A DNA stretch of 39,514 bases from NCBI RefSeq assembly GCF_001949145.1, contig NW_019091489.1, positions 170,759-210,272 of the forward strand, read 5' to 3'. Shown in pieces: positions 1-14,538 of the stretch. Source of the DNA: Acanthaster planci. Lineage: Eukaryota > Echinodermata > Asteroidea > Valvatida > Acanthasteridae. Every line of letters starts with the position of its first letter. Within the stretch, counting starts at the first letter, position 1. Below the pieces are notes generated by a model. That model was given only the letters and a program-made list of their open reading frames with translations. It was not told where the DNA came from and searched no databases. Position numbers and translations under genes: made by a program.

Positions 1-34
1 ATCAACGTTGAAAAATGCCCCGGCACGTAATGGT
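1..34 (-). repeat. End of a TTAA-flanked MITE cut by the window edge
   Basis: Read on the minus strand this begins TTAACC, then a GTGCCGGGGCATTTTTCAA core. That matches the left end of the full copy at 27444 almost base for base over about 34 nt. Only the terminus lies in the window; the body would continue to the left. TTAA ends suggest piggyBac-type mobilisation, which is an inference from the termini alone. Confidence 0.6.
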
Positions 35-3000
35 TAATGTGCATGTGAGATTAATAACAACAAATACGTATACACATACATATGACAACATTGATCCAGG
101 CATTTTTTAAAAGACTTTCGATTGCCATTGACATGCATATGTACCTGCAAGAATGTAAAGGTTCATCAACTGGAGCCCACATCTATGTAAGTGCATGGTT
201 TTTCCAACATAAATTGTGTCATGGAGGGAAACTTTTATTTAATTTTCCGTCTGTCTTATGATTTTCAACACTACACGTAGCTGCATGACACGATTGATAG
301 AAAGTTCATGTTCACCCGCCCACCACGTGGTGCGCCACCCGCACTGCTGGTCGCTGAAGAAGCATGATGTTATGAAGGAATACTGTAGTGCGATTGGATA
401 GCTGTGTCTCGCAAAATGTATGTCATGAAAACGCAGAGTCTCATTGGCTGGTACGCTAGATCTTTTTGCAGCAATATGAATAATTCAGAGTTGGGCGATT
501 AGTTGGGCTCTTGAGATGTGAGAGTAGTCAAGCGAACTTGTTTGGTCATACTTTTATCGGAATCAGGAAGGGAATTTTTCTCTTGATGTTTGAGCAATCA
601 ATGTAAAAATCATTGATTTTTGAACTGTGCTTTATATTTGTCATGACTACAGGAAACTGGCAAACCTTGCAAGCATGTGTAACGCCTCTGCCAAGGCTAG
701 GGGTGGGTGATTAGCCTTGTGCTGCCGCTGGAAATTTTGTGGAAACATGCTCGTTTCGAGTACAAGCAGTACATCTTCAAATTAAATACATGAACACAGG
801 AAACACAAACATACACATTACTTTATTTCATAACTTTATTCCTTAATCCTTTATAGAGTCACATTCATGGTCCCAGTTTGTTTTCATGCGGTAATAAGGT
901 AATTCAAATCAAAAATTTTTGCTCTCTAGCTTTTGATTGATAATAATAATAATGATTTAAAAAATGCTTTCTATGCCGATGACATCTCAAAGCGCTGTAC
1001 ATTAAAATGCGAAAAATAAATTAACTTTAAATAATTAAAACAATGTAAGATGAGTTATAAAACAAAATAAAAAATTAAGCAATAAAAACTAAACATTTAA
1101 ATTTAAATATTCATAAAACGAAGATACTTTGCTTGATGGATTTGTCTATAGTTGCAGTTATTAATAATTATGGTCATGATTTCATTCGTTTCAATTTATG
1201 CGGGTGGTTCCTTTATGAATATGAGAACAATCCTATTTTTGTATTTATTTTTTAAAGGTTTGTTTTCTAAATGAAGTTACATGAAATAAGTGGTTGTTGG
1301 CCTTTATTGTGATAAACAGGAAGGGCAAACAGTGGCATATCCTGGCAGATGTAGGCCTATGTACCGTAATTTTCAGAGTGTGCAAATTTATCTGTTAAGC
1401 AATAACCGTTAATCTAGACGTTTTCGTGGCACCGATAGAAAAAAACAAAATTGTATTCAAAATATGCCACAGGTCCTCATGCATGCTGCATCGCGGCACA
1501 CACACACAACATCTGCACCCACCGTGACATCTTAACTACTACTGCGTACCCCATCCATGGACATTCCAATCGCTGACTTTTCCTAATGACTATGTGACCA
1601 CAGAAAGTGCAATGTCATCAGAAAACCCATGTGAAAACAGATCAAACATGTCACGCCAAGCACGATTGCTACATGAAGATACACACGTGTACAATTAAGA
1701 GGCTGATTTTATTTATCGGTAGAAAGAAACCTTTAGGTAACAAAACATTAGATGTAGTATCTCAATGTTGATTATTTCATCCCAAACTACACCATGAGAA
1801 TAAATAAAAAGTGCGAAAATAATCACTACAATGTCGCCACAGCTACATATAGGCCATGCGGCCACGGCTCACCGTGGTGAGCATGTGCTCATGATCGCGC
1901 TGCATGGACGGCTAGCGCGTGGCCAAGTACAAGTGTGTGTCTGCACTATGTGTGATCCGTGTCCAGGATTACCGTCTAATCGAGGCGGCCTGCGATGCGG
2001 TTTCATGGGTTGATTTTCAAAAAAACCTGAATTCCAAGGTAAAGAGCGCTGTAACTGGAATCACTTTACATGCTTTATATGGTTCTGGGGCTGAAAATTG
2101 TGAGCATTATATCCCAAAAAGCATTGTAAACGGGAGCGATATAACCACATAAAAATGCACACAGTGAATGGGCGTGCAGTTGGGGAAATGAAAATGGAGC
2201 TTTATATCGGTAAGAGCGTTATATCAGGGAGGGCTACGGGAATCTACGGGAAAACAGTCACAGGTCTACAGATTTATCATCGTAAACCATTGACATAGAT
2301 TAAATAGTTTGTCGCTAAAATCTTTTAATCGTGATTTCGAGTCACCCGTCTTTCTGCGTGCAGGCGGTTGGTATTCATGAGTTGTCCCCACAGCTCATGT
2401 TTAGTCACATTCCCTTTGTCTGGGTGACAATTTTGATTGAGCAATTCATAACAATCAGTTACAATATATCTCTTGTTTACCATCATTTTTAATAAAGTAC
2501 CATTTGTTTAAGACAATTACAAATTAAAAATAATTCACTTTGATTGTAAACATCGATAACAATTACTCTTATATTTTCCATGTACACAAAACATAGCTTT
2601 GTGACAATCTTGGCATCTTTGCTTTGAGGACAAATGGGGCGACACTCTGGAAATTTATACTTGTCTTCTCTATGTTCACACTTTCGCCACTTGTTGATTT
2701 TTTTCTTTACAGGCAATGCAAAATTTTACATGATTCTTTGTTTTTATTATCTCTTTAAATTCAGTAATCGCAGTAAATAAAAAGCAGCTCATGTCGAGAA
2801 AATTGCTGGTAGACTACTCAGCTGTAACACTCCACCTGAAGTACATATACATGTAGATGCCAGGCCTTTGTCTGCAACAGGAAACCAAGTCCCATTGTTT
2901 GGCTGGGTAGGATTAAGCCGATTAAAGAAACCCCATTGTGTTGTTCATCAGCAGTTGACTCCTAGCAGAAAGCAGCAACACAAAGAATCCCCAGCCAGTA

Positions 3001-4410
3001 GGGCCCTTAAGGACAGGCTCGGCCGGTAGCATTGCCAGTTGCGTGGCTGGTAGAGTGGCCAGTAGAAATGGGATTAAAATATACCGGCTAGAAAGGGCCT
3101 GGCCTCTAGAAAAAACGGACAGCAGTGGACGTCGCACCTTAGCCTTGGACGAGGATGAAGAAGCCAAAAAGATGTCCTGGCCTTGTGCTCCTTAGCCTTC
3201 ACCAGTGCGGGGGAGCTGGAGGCTGGGACGGCTGGAAGTACAGCCGGGCAGGGTCCCCCGAATGGTCGGTCGTATCCTGCGAGGAGCGTCCAAGGTCAGG
3301 ATCGGTGGTCTCATGACCAGAGTCCATCGGCAGATAGGAGCTGCAGATGGGGTATGGCAGACGAAAGCCACGGGGTAGTGTTGCGGCACAGCACGCTCAA
3401 CCCCAGCCTCTTCACTCCATTGGGACTCTCCTTGTCGATGCCGTTAATCAGATAATGCAAACCGCACCACAAAGGAGCGGGGCAGCCCTCCAAGCCCCAC
3501 TCCATGGCCAGACCCATATATAGCGTTGGGTCGTTATTATTCGAATGCACGCACTACATTGAGAACAAAGGGATGTCCCCCCCTGTTCCATACACATACA
3601 CAACACACTATGGTACATGTAGGTCATAACCAAACCTGTAGATGATGCACAGAAAAAAAGGGGGCAGAAAAGAACAAAAAAACACAGCATGCAAAGTACA
3701 TGTACAAATACGAAAGTAAGCACTCTTACCAATAGATAAGAAATCACTTTTTATTCATAAACAGAAATCAAATCTATTCACAAACGTGAAAGGTTACAGA
3801 ACTCGAAACTCCGAAAATACCATAAAGACACGTCCGTAAACAATAGACGCTGAGAAACGGACGAACGTGGCGGCGGGACCACAGTACATTGTGGAGGGTA
3901 AAGGGGCAGTATGCATTTATAATCAAGTCTTTTCCACAAATTATAATAGGCACATGGGAAATTTGCATACATGTATGTACATGTTGGCTGGGCATGAGTA
4001 TGTGAACACAGAAGACTACATGTTTACAGGGTAGGTTCCAGAGGGAGTTTTGATACTACCAGAAAAACTACCGCCCGGCACTGCAGCAAGGTGAATACTC
4101 ACCGCTATGAAATCATCAGGTCGTGTATCATTTCTACTTCCCAGGCGTGAGGTGAAATTGGCCAATGATGCGTGCTGATGTGCTCATGAATATTTATGAG
4201 GTGAAGGAAACCCTGATCCAGATTTGACTTTTCTGACTTGGTTCTTAGATGTGGTGGAGAATCTAGCAACTCTCTGGTTTTTAGTCGGGAACATATATGT
4301 AGCATCACACATTTCACGACGTGGCATCTTTCTGTCAACGGATATTTTGTTTGGAATCATGAAAAGAATCATTAAACCATGGTGAGTGTGGCTGGGAAGT
4401 GGCTGGGTTA
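35..4410. other. Gene-poor stretch (GAPDH intron 4 or 3' side), no supported gene
   Basis: No exon-like or conserved reading frame was found on either strand. The stretch is A+T-rich. About 2880-3560 is more G+C-rich and has short overlapping frames on both strands, none of which I recognise; it may be a decayed repeat. Because GAPDH exon 4 at 7935-8141 runs leftward and the catalytic-cysteine exon was not found, this is probably intron 4 of GAPDH. Confidence 0.4.
940..1010. repeat. (TAA)n repeat with AAGCGCTGTACATT tail
   Basis: A short TAATAATAATAATGATTT run is followed by a CTTTCTATGCC segment and TCAAAGCGCTGTACATTAAA. A TAA microsatellite attached to an AGCGCTTTACA-like segment is a layout I associate with dispersed repeats in animal genomes. 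The family is not identified. Confidence 0.35.
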
Positions 4411-4431
4411 TTAACCACTTTGTGCCGGGTT
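4411..4431 (+). repeat. Solo MITE terminus (TTAACCACTT...GCCGGG)
   Basis: TTAACCACTTTGTGCCGGGT matches the tips of the copies at 8180 and 27444. Similarity stops after about 25 nt, so this is either an isolated end or a strongly decayed copy. Confidence 0.45.
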
Positions 4432-8149
<3,718 letters not shown>

Positions 8150-8179
8150 TTAATAAAATGTGACACTTGTTATATGTGA

Positions 8180-8772
8180 TTAACCACTTGCTGCCAGGGT
8201 TAATTTGAAGTTGCATTACGTAAAACCAGGAGATTTTCCATTTCAAAATTCTTCAAAAAACTTCAGAACTTCATTCACGGGACATTAACACCCACACAAA
8301 CGACTGTCTGGTTGCTACTCTTATCTGACAGATAACATCTCTTGATGCCCGAGTACAGAGGAGTTTCACATTAGTGCCATTTGCGCATATCCACATCAAA
8401 ACCGCTGCTCCCTGTGTTTAACTTCTTCGCGCGCGCCCGCAGAGTCGACACAGTACATGTACATGCAGTATCCAGTTCGTAAGTGTGATGCCACTTCAGT
8501 TTAAACCACGCCCACTGAACATGCAGATACAAAACCATCGCAAGTACCAGTACATTAGTTCACGGTAAATTGCTGTCATTTTTTCTTTTGATTTTATGTG
8601 TCGAGTTATCCTCAAAGACTCTTCCACAAAACGTTGCAGCCCAGAAAGTCTGAATTTAACATATTTTTATGTATTTTGCGTTTTGACTCCTTACTTTCAA
8701 TAATCTGATCAGAATTGAAGCTGACACATATAGCCTTGTTTTCAAATGTGGAAGTGTGCAAATCGACACTAA
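8180..8772 (+). repeat. Left part of a MITE copy, interrupted by the Polinton-like element
   Basis: This begins TTAACCACTTGCTGCCAGGG and follows the full copy at 27444 through the shared TTTCAAAATTCTTCAAAAA segment and GCCCGAGTA near 8345-8353. The remaining 420 bp up to the element's TIR has no match in the shorter full copy. It may be interior sequence lost there, or another insertion. The right part resumes at 20515-20945 in the same orientation. Confidence 0.6.
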
Positions 8773-9125
8773 AGTAGTAGGGATAAGACAGTTCTGCGCC
8801 ATCCCCCCTTTTCACTCACCCATGCCGGGGTTTCCTAATTCACTCACCTTGACCTTTGACCTTACATCTGCACAAACAACCCCCAACGCTTCTACTACAC
8901 AAACACTTTGGCTCTCAAACAAAGAAAAAGGGGATTTCCCTCGTTTTCCCGGTTGCTACAAGTCTCGACTTTCCCGGCCTGAACTCGTGACTTCTACTTA
9001 AAGCGTGGCTCTGTTCAAAGCAAAATGTGCTATGTTTACAACTGCCTTAAATAAACAGACTATATATATAAATAACAATATATAAAAAACATGTCAAGTC
9101 AAGTCGACAGAAAAAATGAGAAAAA
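8773..9125 (+). repeat. Left terminal inverted repeat
   Basis: It pairs with 20162-20514 over its whole length, with a few small indels around CACTCACC-rich sequence. Its inner end includes the A+T-rich promoter-like box and the first dozen codons of the polymerase-side gene. The tip carries repeated AGT triplets, a form seen at ends of protein-primed genomes that use sliding-back initiation. Confidence 0.92.
9062..9090 (+). promoter_or_regulatory. TATA-rich promoter-like box in the left TIR
   Basis: ACTATATATATAAATAAC and a second ATATATAAAAAAC stretch lie directly before the ATG at 9091. The same arrangement is present in mirror image in the right TIR, so both ends can drive inward transcription. 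This is inferred from sequence only. Confidence 0.5.
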
Positions 9126-12088
9126 TTTTCAAAACCTATATATAAATAGAGACATGAACAACCCACAACACAGGCCTCTATTATTGACCTTTAATCGATT
9201 TAAGAAGGCGTTTTTAGAAGATTTTGTTAAGCAGTATAACATTCTATTACCGGCACCCAAGCGTAAATTTCACACCAAACCCGAGCTCATTGAAGCCATC
9301 CAAACAAACCAAAGGCAATTCAGGTACATGTACCTCCCGTGTCAGTCATATCGCCAGCTGTTGAAAACGGTCCAAGACAACGGCATTCCATTTGCGCACA
9401 AAGACAGACTTGTCAAACAAGATCTCATCAAAGCAATTAAAGCTTACACTCAACCCAAGGAAATTGCAGAAGTCGACATTAGAAACGTGAGGCGCTTTCA
9501 GGGTAACTGACGCAAATGGGAGTTGATACCCAGTTTCTTTGAATATGACCTTGTGCACTTTTTTGATTTTTACAAAACTTTCATCGAGAAGAAAGCGTTG
9601 GCGGAGTTAAAAGAAGTGGTTCTTACAAATTGCAAACGGCCCTAAAAGTGCAGTTTAGATTGGAAAAACCTGACCGAACTGAACTTGGCGTATTTACATG
9701 TACCTTCCTGAGCGAAAATAAATTAGTTGCAAATCAAGCCGACGTAAAAAAGGCACTCGCAGAACAAAGGCAAAAACAGATAGAGGACGTGGAGGCTCAT
9801 ACACAACGCGGATCGGGGTGGATCTTTGATAAAGTTGACGCTTTTTACATCAACGTAGTTAAATACATTCCAGTAGGTGCCACGTATATTCCATTACCTG
9901 CGCAACTGGCGTATAAGAAAGCAATCATAAAAGTCCAAAACAACAACCAGCAGCGTATAAGATGGGCACTGAGAGCAGCTTTAAAATTATATTCAGGCCA
10001 CGTAAAAAGTCAAATAGAAGTTAATCCAAAATATAATATACATGTACACGACAAGCGCACCTCGACTTACACAGAATTAGACAACTTAAATTTTACAACC
10101 ATAAGCTTTCCGACACCCATCTCACAAATCCTGCACATCGAATTGCAAAACAACTCGGCAATCAACGTGTTTGGTTACGACAAAAAAGACGGTCTTTATA
10201 TTCTTTACAAAAGTAAGCGCTTAGGTGAACCAATCAATTTACTGTACTTTACCCAAGGTGCAAAGAGCTACTACTGCTGGATTAAAAACTTTTCTTGCTT
10301 GATGGGAGAAACTGATAAACATGACAGTAAAAAATACTGGTGCTTTAACTGCATGTCGCATTTTCGAACAGGAGAAAAGTTACGCAGACACAAAGACGAT
10401 TGCCAAGGGTTAGATGCGGCAGCCTGTAAAGTCGAATTACCCGCCGAAGGCAAAAACATTTTACAATTTGAGAACTATAAGAACAAACAAGATGCAACTT
10501 TTGTCATTTATGCTGATCTTGAGTTGGTTTTAGAAAACTTACCGCCAACAGATACAAACACGGTTAAAACCCAGATTCACAAACCCTGAGGCTACTCATA
10601 CTCGGTCGTGAGATGCGACAGTAAATGCACTAGCCAAAAGACGTACAGAGGCCAAGACGTGGCTAACAATTTTGTCAGGTCTCTTTCTGAGGAAGCACAC
10701 AAGATCAACAAAACATTTGAAAACAAAAAGCCGTTGGTTTGGTCGCGCGAGTTACAAAAAATCTACGAAAATTGTAACCGCTGTTGGATCTGTGAAAAGC
10801 TTATCGACAAGACAAAAGAATCTCAGTGTCAGTGCTCAATTCCAAATGAACCAAAAACAAAGGACGAAAAAGCTGCCTTTAGTTCAGTTGATTAAAAAAG
10901 CGGTTACAAAGACTTTATTTGCACGATGTGTACAAAGCCCATCAACAAGTTTAGAAAGGTCAGAGATCATTGTCACGTGACAGGTAAGTATCGAGGCCCC
11001 GCGCACGCCAGTTGTAATCTGAAATTAAGAGTCGTTCCATATCAAACACCCATTCCGATGATTTTACACAACTTGGAGAAATATGATGCACACTTAATTA
11101 TGCAAGGCGCTCACGAGTTTAACGGGGAAGAAATAAAATTAATTGCTAAAAATACCGAGAATTATATTTTGTTTTCGTTTGGCCAACTTAGGTTCTTAGA
11201 CTCGTTTCATTTCATGGTGGCTTCACTAGATCGACTGGTTAAAAATTGTTCACCTGATGATTTTAACGTACTTTGCGAAATGTTTCCAAATAACACCGAC
11301 ATGCTGTTAGAAAAGGGAATTTACCCGTACGAATACATAGACTCGTTTAATAAATTTGAAGAACAACAACTCCCTCCCCAATCTGATTTTTACAGTTCTC
11401 TAAAGCAGTCTACCGTGACCGAAAAAGAACACGCCTGAGCACAAACAGTATGGCACACTTTTGGTTGTAAAAACCTAGGTGACTACCAAGACCTATACGT
11501 GGAAACGGACGTGTTATTGCTAGCGGGCGTTTTTGAGAACTTCCGCGTTTTTGAGAACTTCTGTAAACAACATTATGGCCTTGACCCAGCTAACTATTAC
11601 ACGTCTTCGGGCCTATCGTGGGATGCATTGTTAAAGCACACAGGTTTTAAACTGGAACTACTGACAGACATTGATAAGTACCTGTTCTTTGAAAAGGCAA
11701 AAAGAGGTGGTATATCTAACGTGGGTGCAAAGCACTATGCAAAGGCGAACAACCTGGGGCTACCTGACTACGACCAAATCAACCAGAGTCTCATATCATG
11801 TATTTAGACGCAAATAACCTGTACGGCTGGGCCATGAGTCAGCCTTTACCCGTGGACGAGTTTCAGTGGGTTGAAAACTTAGACAAATTTACTCCCAAGT
11901 TTTTTCATAAAATTCCACCAAATGACATGCGTGGGTAAATGTTTGAAGTGACTTTAGACTATCCGCAAGACTTGCACGACAAACACAACGACTTCCTGCT
12001 AGCACCTGAAAATATGTCAATTCCCAATGAATGGTTTTCAAGCTACCAGTTAACGTTTAACGGTCAAGACAAAGTAGCGGCTGAATAA
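9091..12088 (+). pseudogene. Protein-primed family B DNA polymerase, broken and C-terminally truncated
   Basis: This is the replication polymerase of the element. In order there are an N-terminal Lys-rich region (9091-9510), a C2H2 finger (WCFNCMSHF...RRHKDDC, about 10335-10404), an exonuclease motif I (YADLE, about 10506-10523), a Cys-rich HNH-like insert (DHCHVTGKYRGPAHASCN, about 10963-11021), an Exo II-like HNLEKYDAH (about 11078), an Exo III-like YVETDVLLLA (about 11496) followed by RGGIS, and polymerase motif A YLDANNLYGWAMSQ (about 11801). Motifs B and C are absent because the reading stops at 12086-12088, where capsid-like sequence begins. In-frame stops lie near 9508, 10587, 10893, 11436, 11936 and 12086, with frameshifts near 9625 and 11795. 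Identity is from motifs; confidence in family is high and in exact boundaries moderate. Confidence 0.85.
10926..11025 (+). other. HNH / endonuclease VII-like insert within the polymerase exonuclease domain
   Basis: Paired Cys motifs (CTMC, preceded at about 10775 by CNRCWIC) are followed by RDHCHVTGKYRGPAHASCN. The DHCH...G..RG..H..CN pattern is the recombination endonuclease VII / HNH signature. It falls between Exo motif I and the Exo II-like motif, in the same frame as both. The segment itself looks unbroken although the gene around it is not. Confidence 0.65.
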
Positions 12089-12706
12089 GCAATTTCGGAT
12101 TTGACTTTGAGGTCGTTACGAACCGAGACCTGGCGCAAGCTTTGAGGAGTAAACACAAGAGACTTGTCTACTACCTTTTCGACAGAATTCATTCTTGGAA
12201 GAAGCAGGCGGTCAATAAGTCGGATGCGCTATGGAATATTAATATCGATCAGACGATTAAGAGCTTGAAAGGCATTTTGATTTTGTTCAAAGACCAGGCT
12301 GTTAAAAATCCTCTACGATTTTATAACTCGCATGTCACAAAAACAGTCGTCATGGTCGAAGGTAAACCCAACCAACTCTATTCCCAAGGGCTATTCGAAT
12401 ATCAGCATGGGCCAGAAATTAATGAGTATTTCGGCGATTCGGACACCGAGTCGGCAGGAGTGGTCGTAAAAGATTTAAACTTAAAAGGGGTTGATATGGC
12501 CGAATATTTGAAAGAAAAATATGGTCTGTGGTTAGATTTTAGAAGTTCCGATGATAATTTGGCGCATGGTTCGGGTAGGCCACTCGGGGGTGGAGGAGAT
12601 ATATCGATTCAAATGGAGCGACAAGCAGGGGCCTTTGATGTATGTTGTTGTTATCGACGCTCAGTTGACGTTGGAAGACAGTAATTTCAAGAGACTTGTT
12701 TATTAA
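12085..12706 (+). pseudogene. Major-capsid-like protein, C-terminal part only
   Basis: The frame opens directly where the polymerase frame ends and has no start of its own. It reads FEVVTNRDLAQAL, SLKGILILF, VEGKPNQLYSQGLFEYQH and ALWLDFRSSDDNLAHGSGR-type segments. The exact string at about 12526 is LWLDFRSSDDNLAHGSGR. I associate this pattern with capsid-like proteins of invertebrate Polinton-like elements, by recall only. A frameshift near 12630 moves the real C-terminus (VVVIDAQLTLEDSNF) into another frame, which ends near 12706. The N-terminal half is missing through the 12.09-kb deletion. An alternative is another conserved virion protein. Confidence 0.5.
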
Positions 12707-12723
12707 GTAAAGTTTAAATTAAA

Positions 12724-13204
12724 ATGAACCAGATGTACAAGAAGCCACACTGTGCTTTGATCGTAGGTAAAACTGGGTCGCGTAAAACTCAGTGGATTTT
12801 GGATATTTTGGAAACTGAATATAGGTTTGCGTTTGAACCGATAGTAATTATATGTCCCACGTTGTCTAAAAACAAAACTTATTTGGGGCGGCTGTGGGTC
12901 TATGCGGACGACAACGTTTATTTATGCGACCTGGATCGGGAACAACTCGAGCTAAACGAGGCAATTGAACCTTATCAAAAAGTGTTTGATGGTATACACA
13001 CTTTATTTATAATTGACGACTGCACGGCTGACCAGGACTGCTATCTTTCACTGTAAAGATCGAAATTCATTTGACCCATGTTTAACTGAAAATGATGTAG
13101 TACCTGATTGCAAATGGAAAACGACTAAAAAGCATCTGCGAGACGTGAAGTTCAGTGAGCTAATTTTAAATACTGAGCCACCCGTTTCATATGATTTGTC
13201 GTGA
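12724..13204 (+). pseudogene. A32/FtsK-like genome-packaging ATPase, internally deleted
   Basis: A P-loop ATPase of the kind that packages DNA into capsids. Walker A reads ALIVGKTGSRKTQW; a canonical loop has Gly before the last Lys, and here it is Arg. Walker B reads LFIIDDCTAD at about 12997-13030. The frame then stops at 13056. The downstream frame 13050-13204 (FHCKDRNSFDP, LTENDVVPDC, ending SYDLS) looks like the family's C-terminus. A piece between Walker B and this tail is therefore missing, with a frame change. The start follows TTTAAATTAAA|ATG. The substituted P-loop and the deletion make this copy inactive. Confidence 0.7.
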
Positions 13205-13246
13205 GAAAAAATTAAAAATAAAATTATTAACAATAAAAAATTAACG

Positions 13247-13658
13247 ATGCCAGAAAAAAAATGCCTCAAGTGTCAACAAGAAAAAGATTTATCCAATTTC
13301 AAAATGCAGAAAAATTGAAAGATAAATATTACATGCGACGATTGTATCGAGAAGGTAAGGATGTATCAGAAAATGAATAGATGCCCACACGGGAAAAGAA
13401 AATCTCAGTGCGTTAAACGGTTTGAGTATGTGTATTCATGCTAGAGAAAGAAGAAAATGCAAAATTTGCTCAGATCCCATAAAAGTAACTATTAAAGGGT
13501 GGATCTATCGTTGCCGTGGTGTAGATAAGAAAATTAATCCCTTTGATGCAGACCATTTCATCGATACAGACTTTTGCCGTGGATTAATTGAGGATTATGA
13601 ATACTGCTTTTCCCCGGACTGTAAAATTAAAATGCAGTTCTTCAAGAAAAAAATCTGA
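13247..13658 (+). pseudogene. Cys/His-rich Zn-binding protein, possible nuclease-like
   Basis: It starts MPEKKCLKCQQEKDLSNF. After an in-frame stop at 13313-13315 it continues with CDDC and NRCPHGKRKSQC. A second stop and a frame change near 13420 lead to CIHARERRKCKICSDPIKV and then FDADHFIDTDFCRGL...CFSPDCKIKMQF. Repeated CPHG/CIHA-type Cys knuckles followed by a His/Asp/Cys tail resemble Zn-binding proteins of large DNA viruses and related elements. A nuclease role is only a guess. Three short breaks show decay. It is followed by the hairpin at 13807. Confidence 0.5.
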
Positions 13659-13806
13659 TTTGATCGAAAGATTAAATAATTTATTAGGTCATATTTAGTC
13701 AAACTGTGTCCTTTGCTGCTGGAGTTGCAACAATAAGAGAAAGTCTAATAAGTTAGTCAATAACAAATCTGAATCAATCGATAAACTAGTTTAAATTACT
13801 TACCCT

Positions 13807-13849
13807 TTGCTTACGCTAGGCTAATGCAGCTTAGCGTAAGCAATTTTTT
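13807..13849 (+). terminator. Perfect 12-bp hairpin plus T run
   Basis: TTGCTTACGCTA at 13807-13818 pairs perfectly with TAGCGTAAGCAA at 13832-13843 around a 13-nt loop, and TTTTTT follows at once. It lies after the Cys-rich gene and before the next start at 13867. That is the position expected of a transcription-end or 3'-processing hairpin. Confidence 0.6.
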
Positions 13850-13866
13850 ATTTTGTTATAATTAAG

Positions 13867-14091
13867 ATGATCCATGTAGCTCTGCTTGAATACATTCAAC
13901 TAGTTATCCAAATAACTATTGCGATTAATTTAACTTATTACACCTACGAGTATCTACGACTAAAGCAAACGTTCAACAAATTTAAAAACCATATATTTAA
14001 ATGGAAAGTATTAAATCAATTCTCAGCGAGTCAAAAACAGAATCAACCGCTGAATCAAAACCAAACATCAAAGATCGCCTTTGCTCGATAG
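13867..14091 (+). CDS. Small membrane protein, unknown
   Basis: The 74-residue frame starts MIHVALLEY and holds one hydrophobic stretch (about residues 8-30, IQLVIQITIAINLTYY) followed by a basic and polar tail. It starts right after GTTATAATTAAG|ATG, like its neighbours. Its last 30 codons overlap the next gene at 14001 in another frame, so the tail may be fortuitous. No family is recognised. A small virion or membrane protein would fit the context. Confidence 0.45.
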   Translation: MIHVALLEYIQLVIQITIAINLTYYTYEYLRLKQTFNKFKNHIFKWKVLNQFSASQKQNQPLNQNQTSKIAFAR

Positions 14092-14538
14092 TGGCATCGG
14101 GCAAATCTAAAAAATATCTAGGCAAGGAATTTTCTATTAAAGATATAGAATCGCTTATCCCACAAGAACAAGAAAAGCTTTTTAACCTGTATGAAATTAG
14201 ATTTGGTAAAGAAATTGTAAAAACCCTAGGCCACGCGATTTGCACGTTTACTAGGAATAGCTACCCTGGTTGATCTCTTAGGCTTCAATGTCAATTTAAC
14301 GTCTGAAGAAGCGCTGACCAAAGATCTAAATAATGACCCGATTATAAGTCAGACGATGGGTCATTTTTTGAGTGAACTTTGCTACATGTACGGGGTCTAT
14401 TTATCATCCTTGGTAGCCATGCTAATTACAACTAAGCATCTGGAATTCAACAAAAGTTCTATTATAAAAGATGTCAACAACGGAAGAACAAACGCCAGCA
14501 CTGACGCCGGTCAAGACGCAGGTACAGACAGTAACTAA
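14001..14538 (+). pseudogene. Unknown protein with C-terminal hydrophobic helices, frameshifted
   Basis: It starts MESIKSILSESK behind CATATATTTAA|ATG. The first 75 or so codons are polar and mildly helical (DIESLIPQEQEKLFNLYEI). A frameshift near 14230 moves the sequence to a second open frame. That frame carries LLGIATLVDLLGFNV and, after an acidic stretch, YMYGVYLSSLVAMLITT, two likely membrane helices. It runs to 14538 and overlaps the start of the next gene at 14471. No family is recognised; position and layout suggest a virion membrane or scaffold component. Confidence 0.5.

Noticed and set aside
2922-3550. Overlapping short frames in a G+C-rich patch, possibly a gene
   Set aside because: Frames occur on both strands without any domain, splice pattern or terminal repeat that I can support.
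9091-12088. Alternative genetic code with TGA/TAA read through
   Set aside because: Frameshifts and deletions in the same element show ordinary decay, and the surrounding GAPDH exons use the standard code without internal stops.
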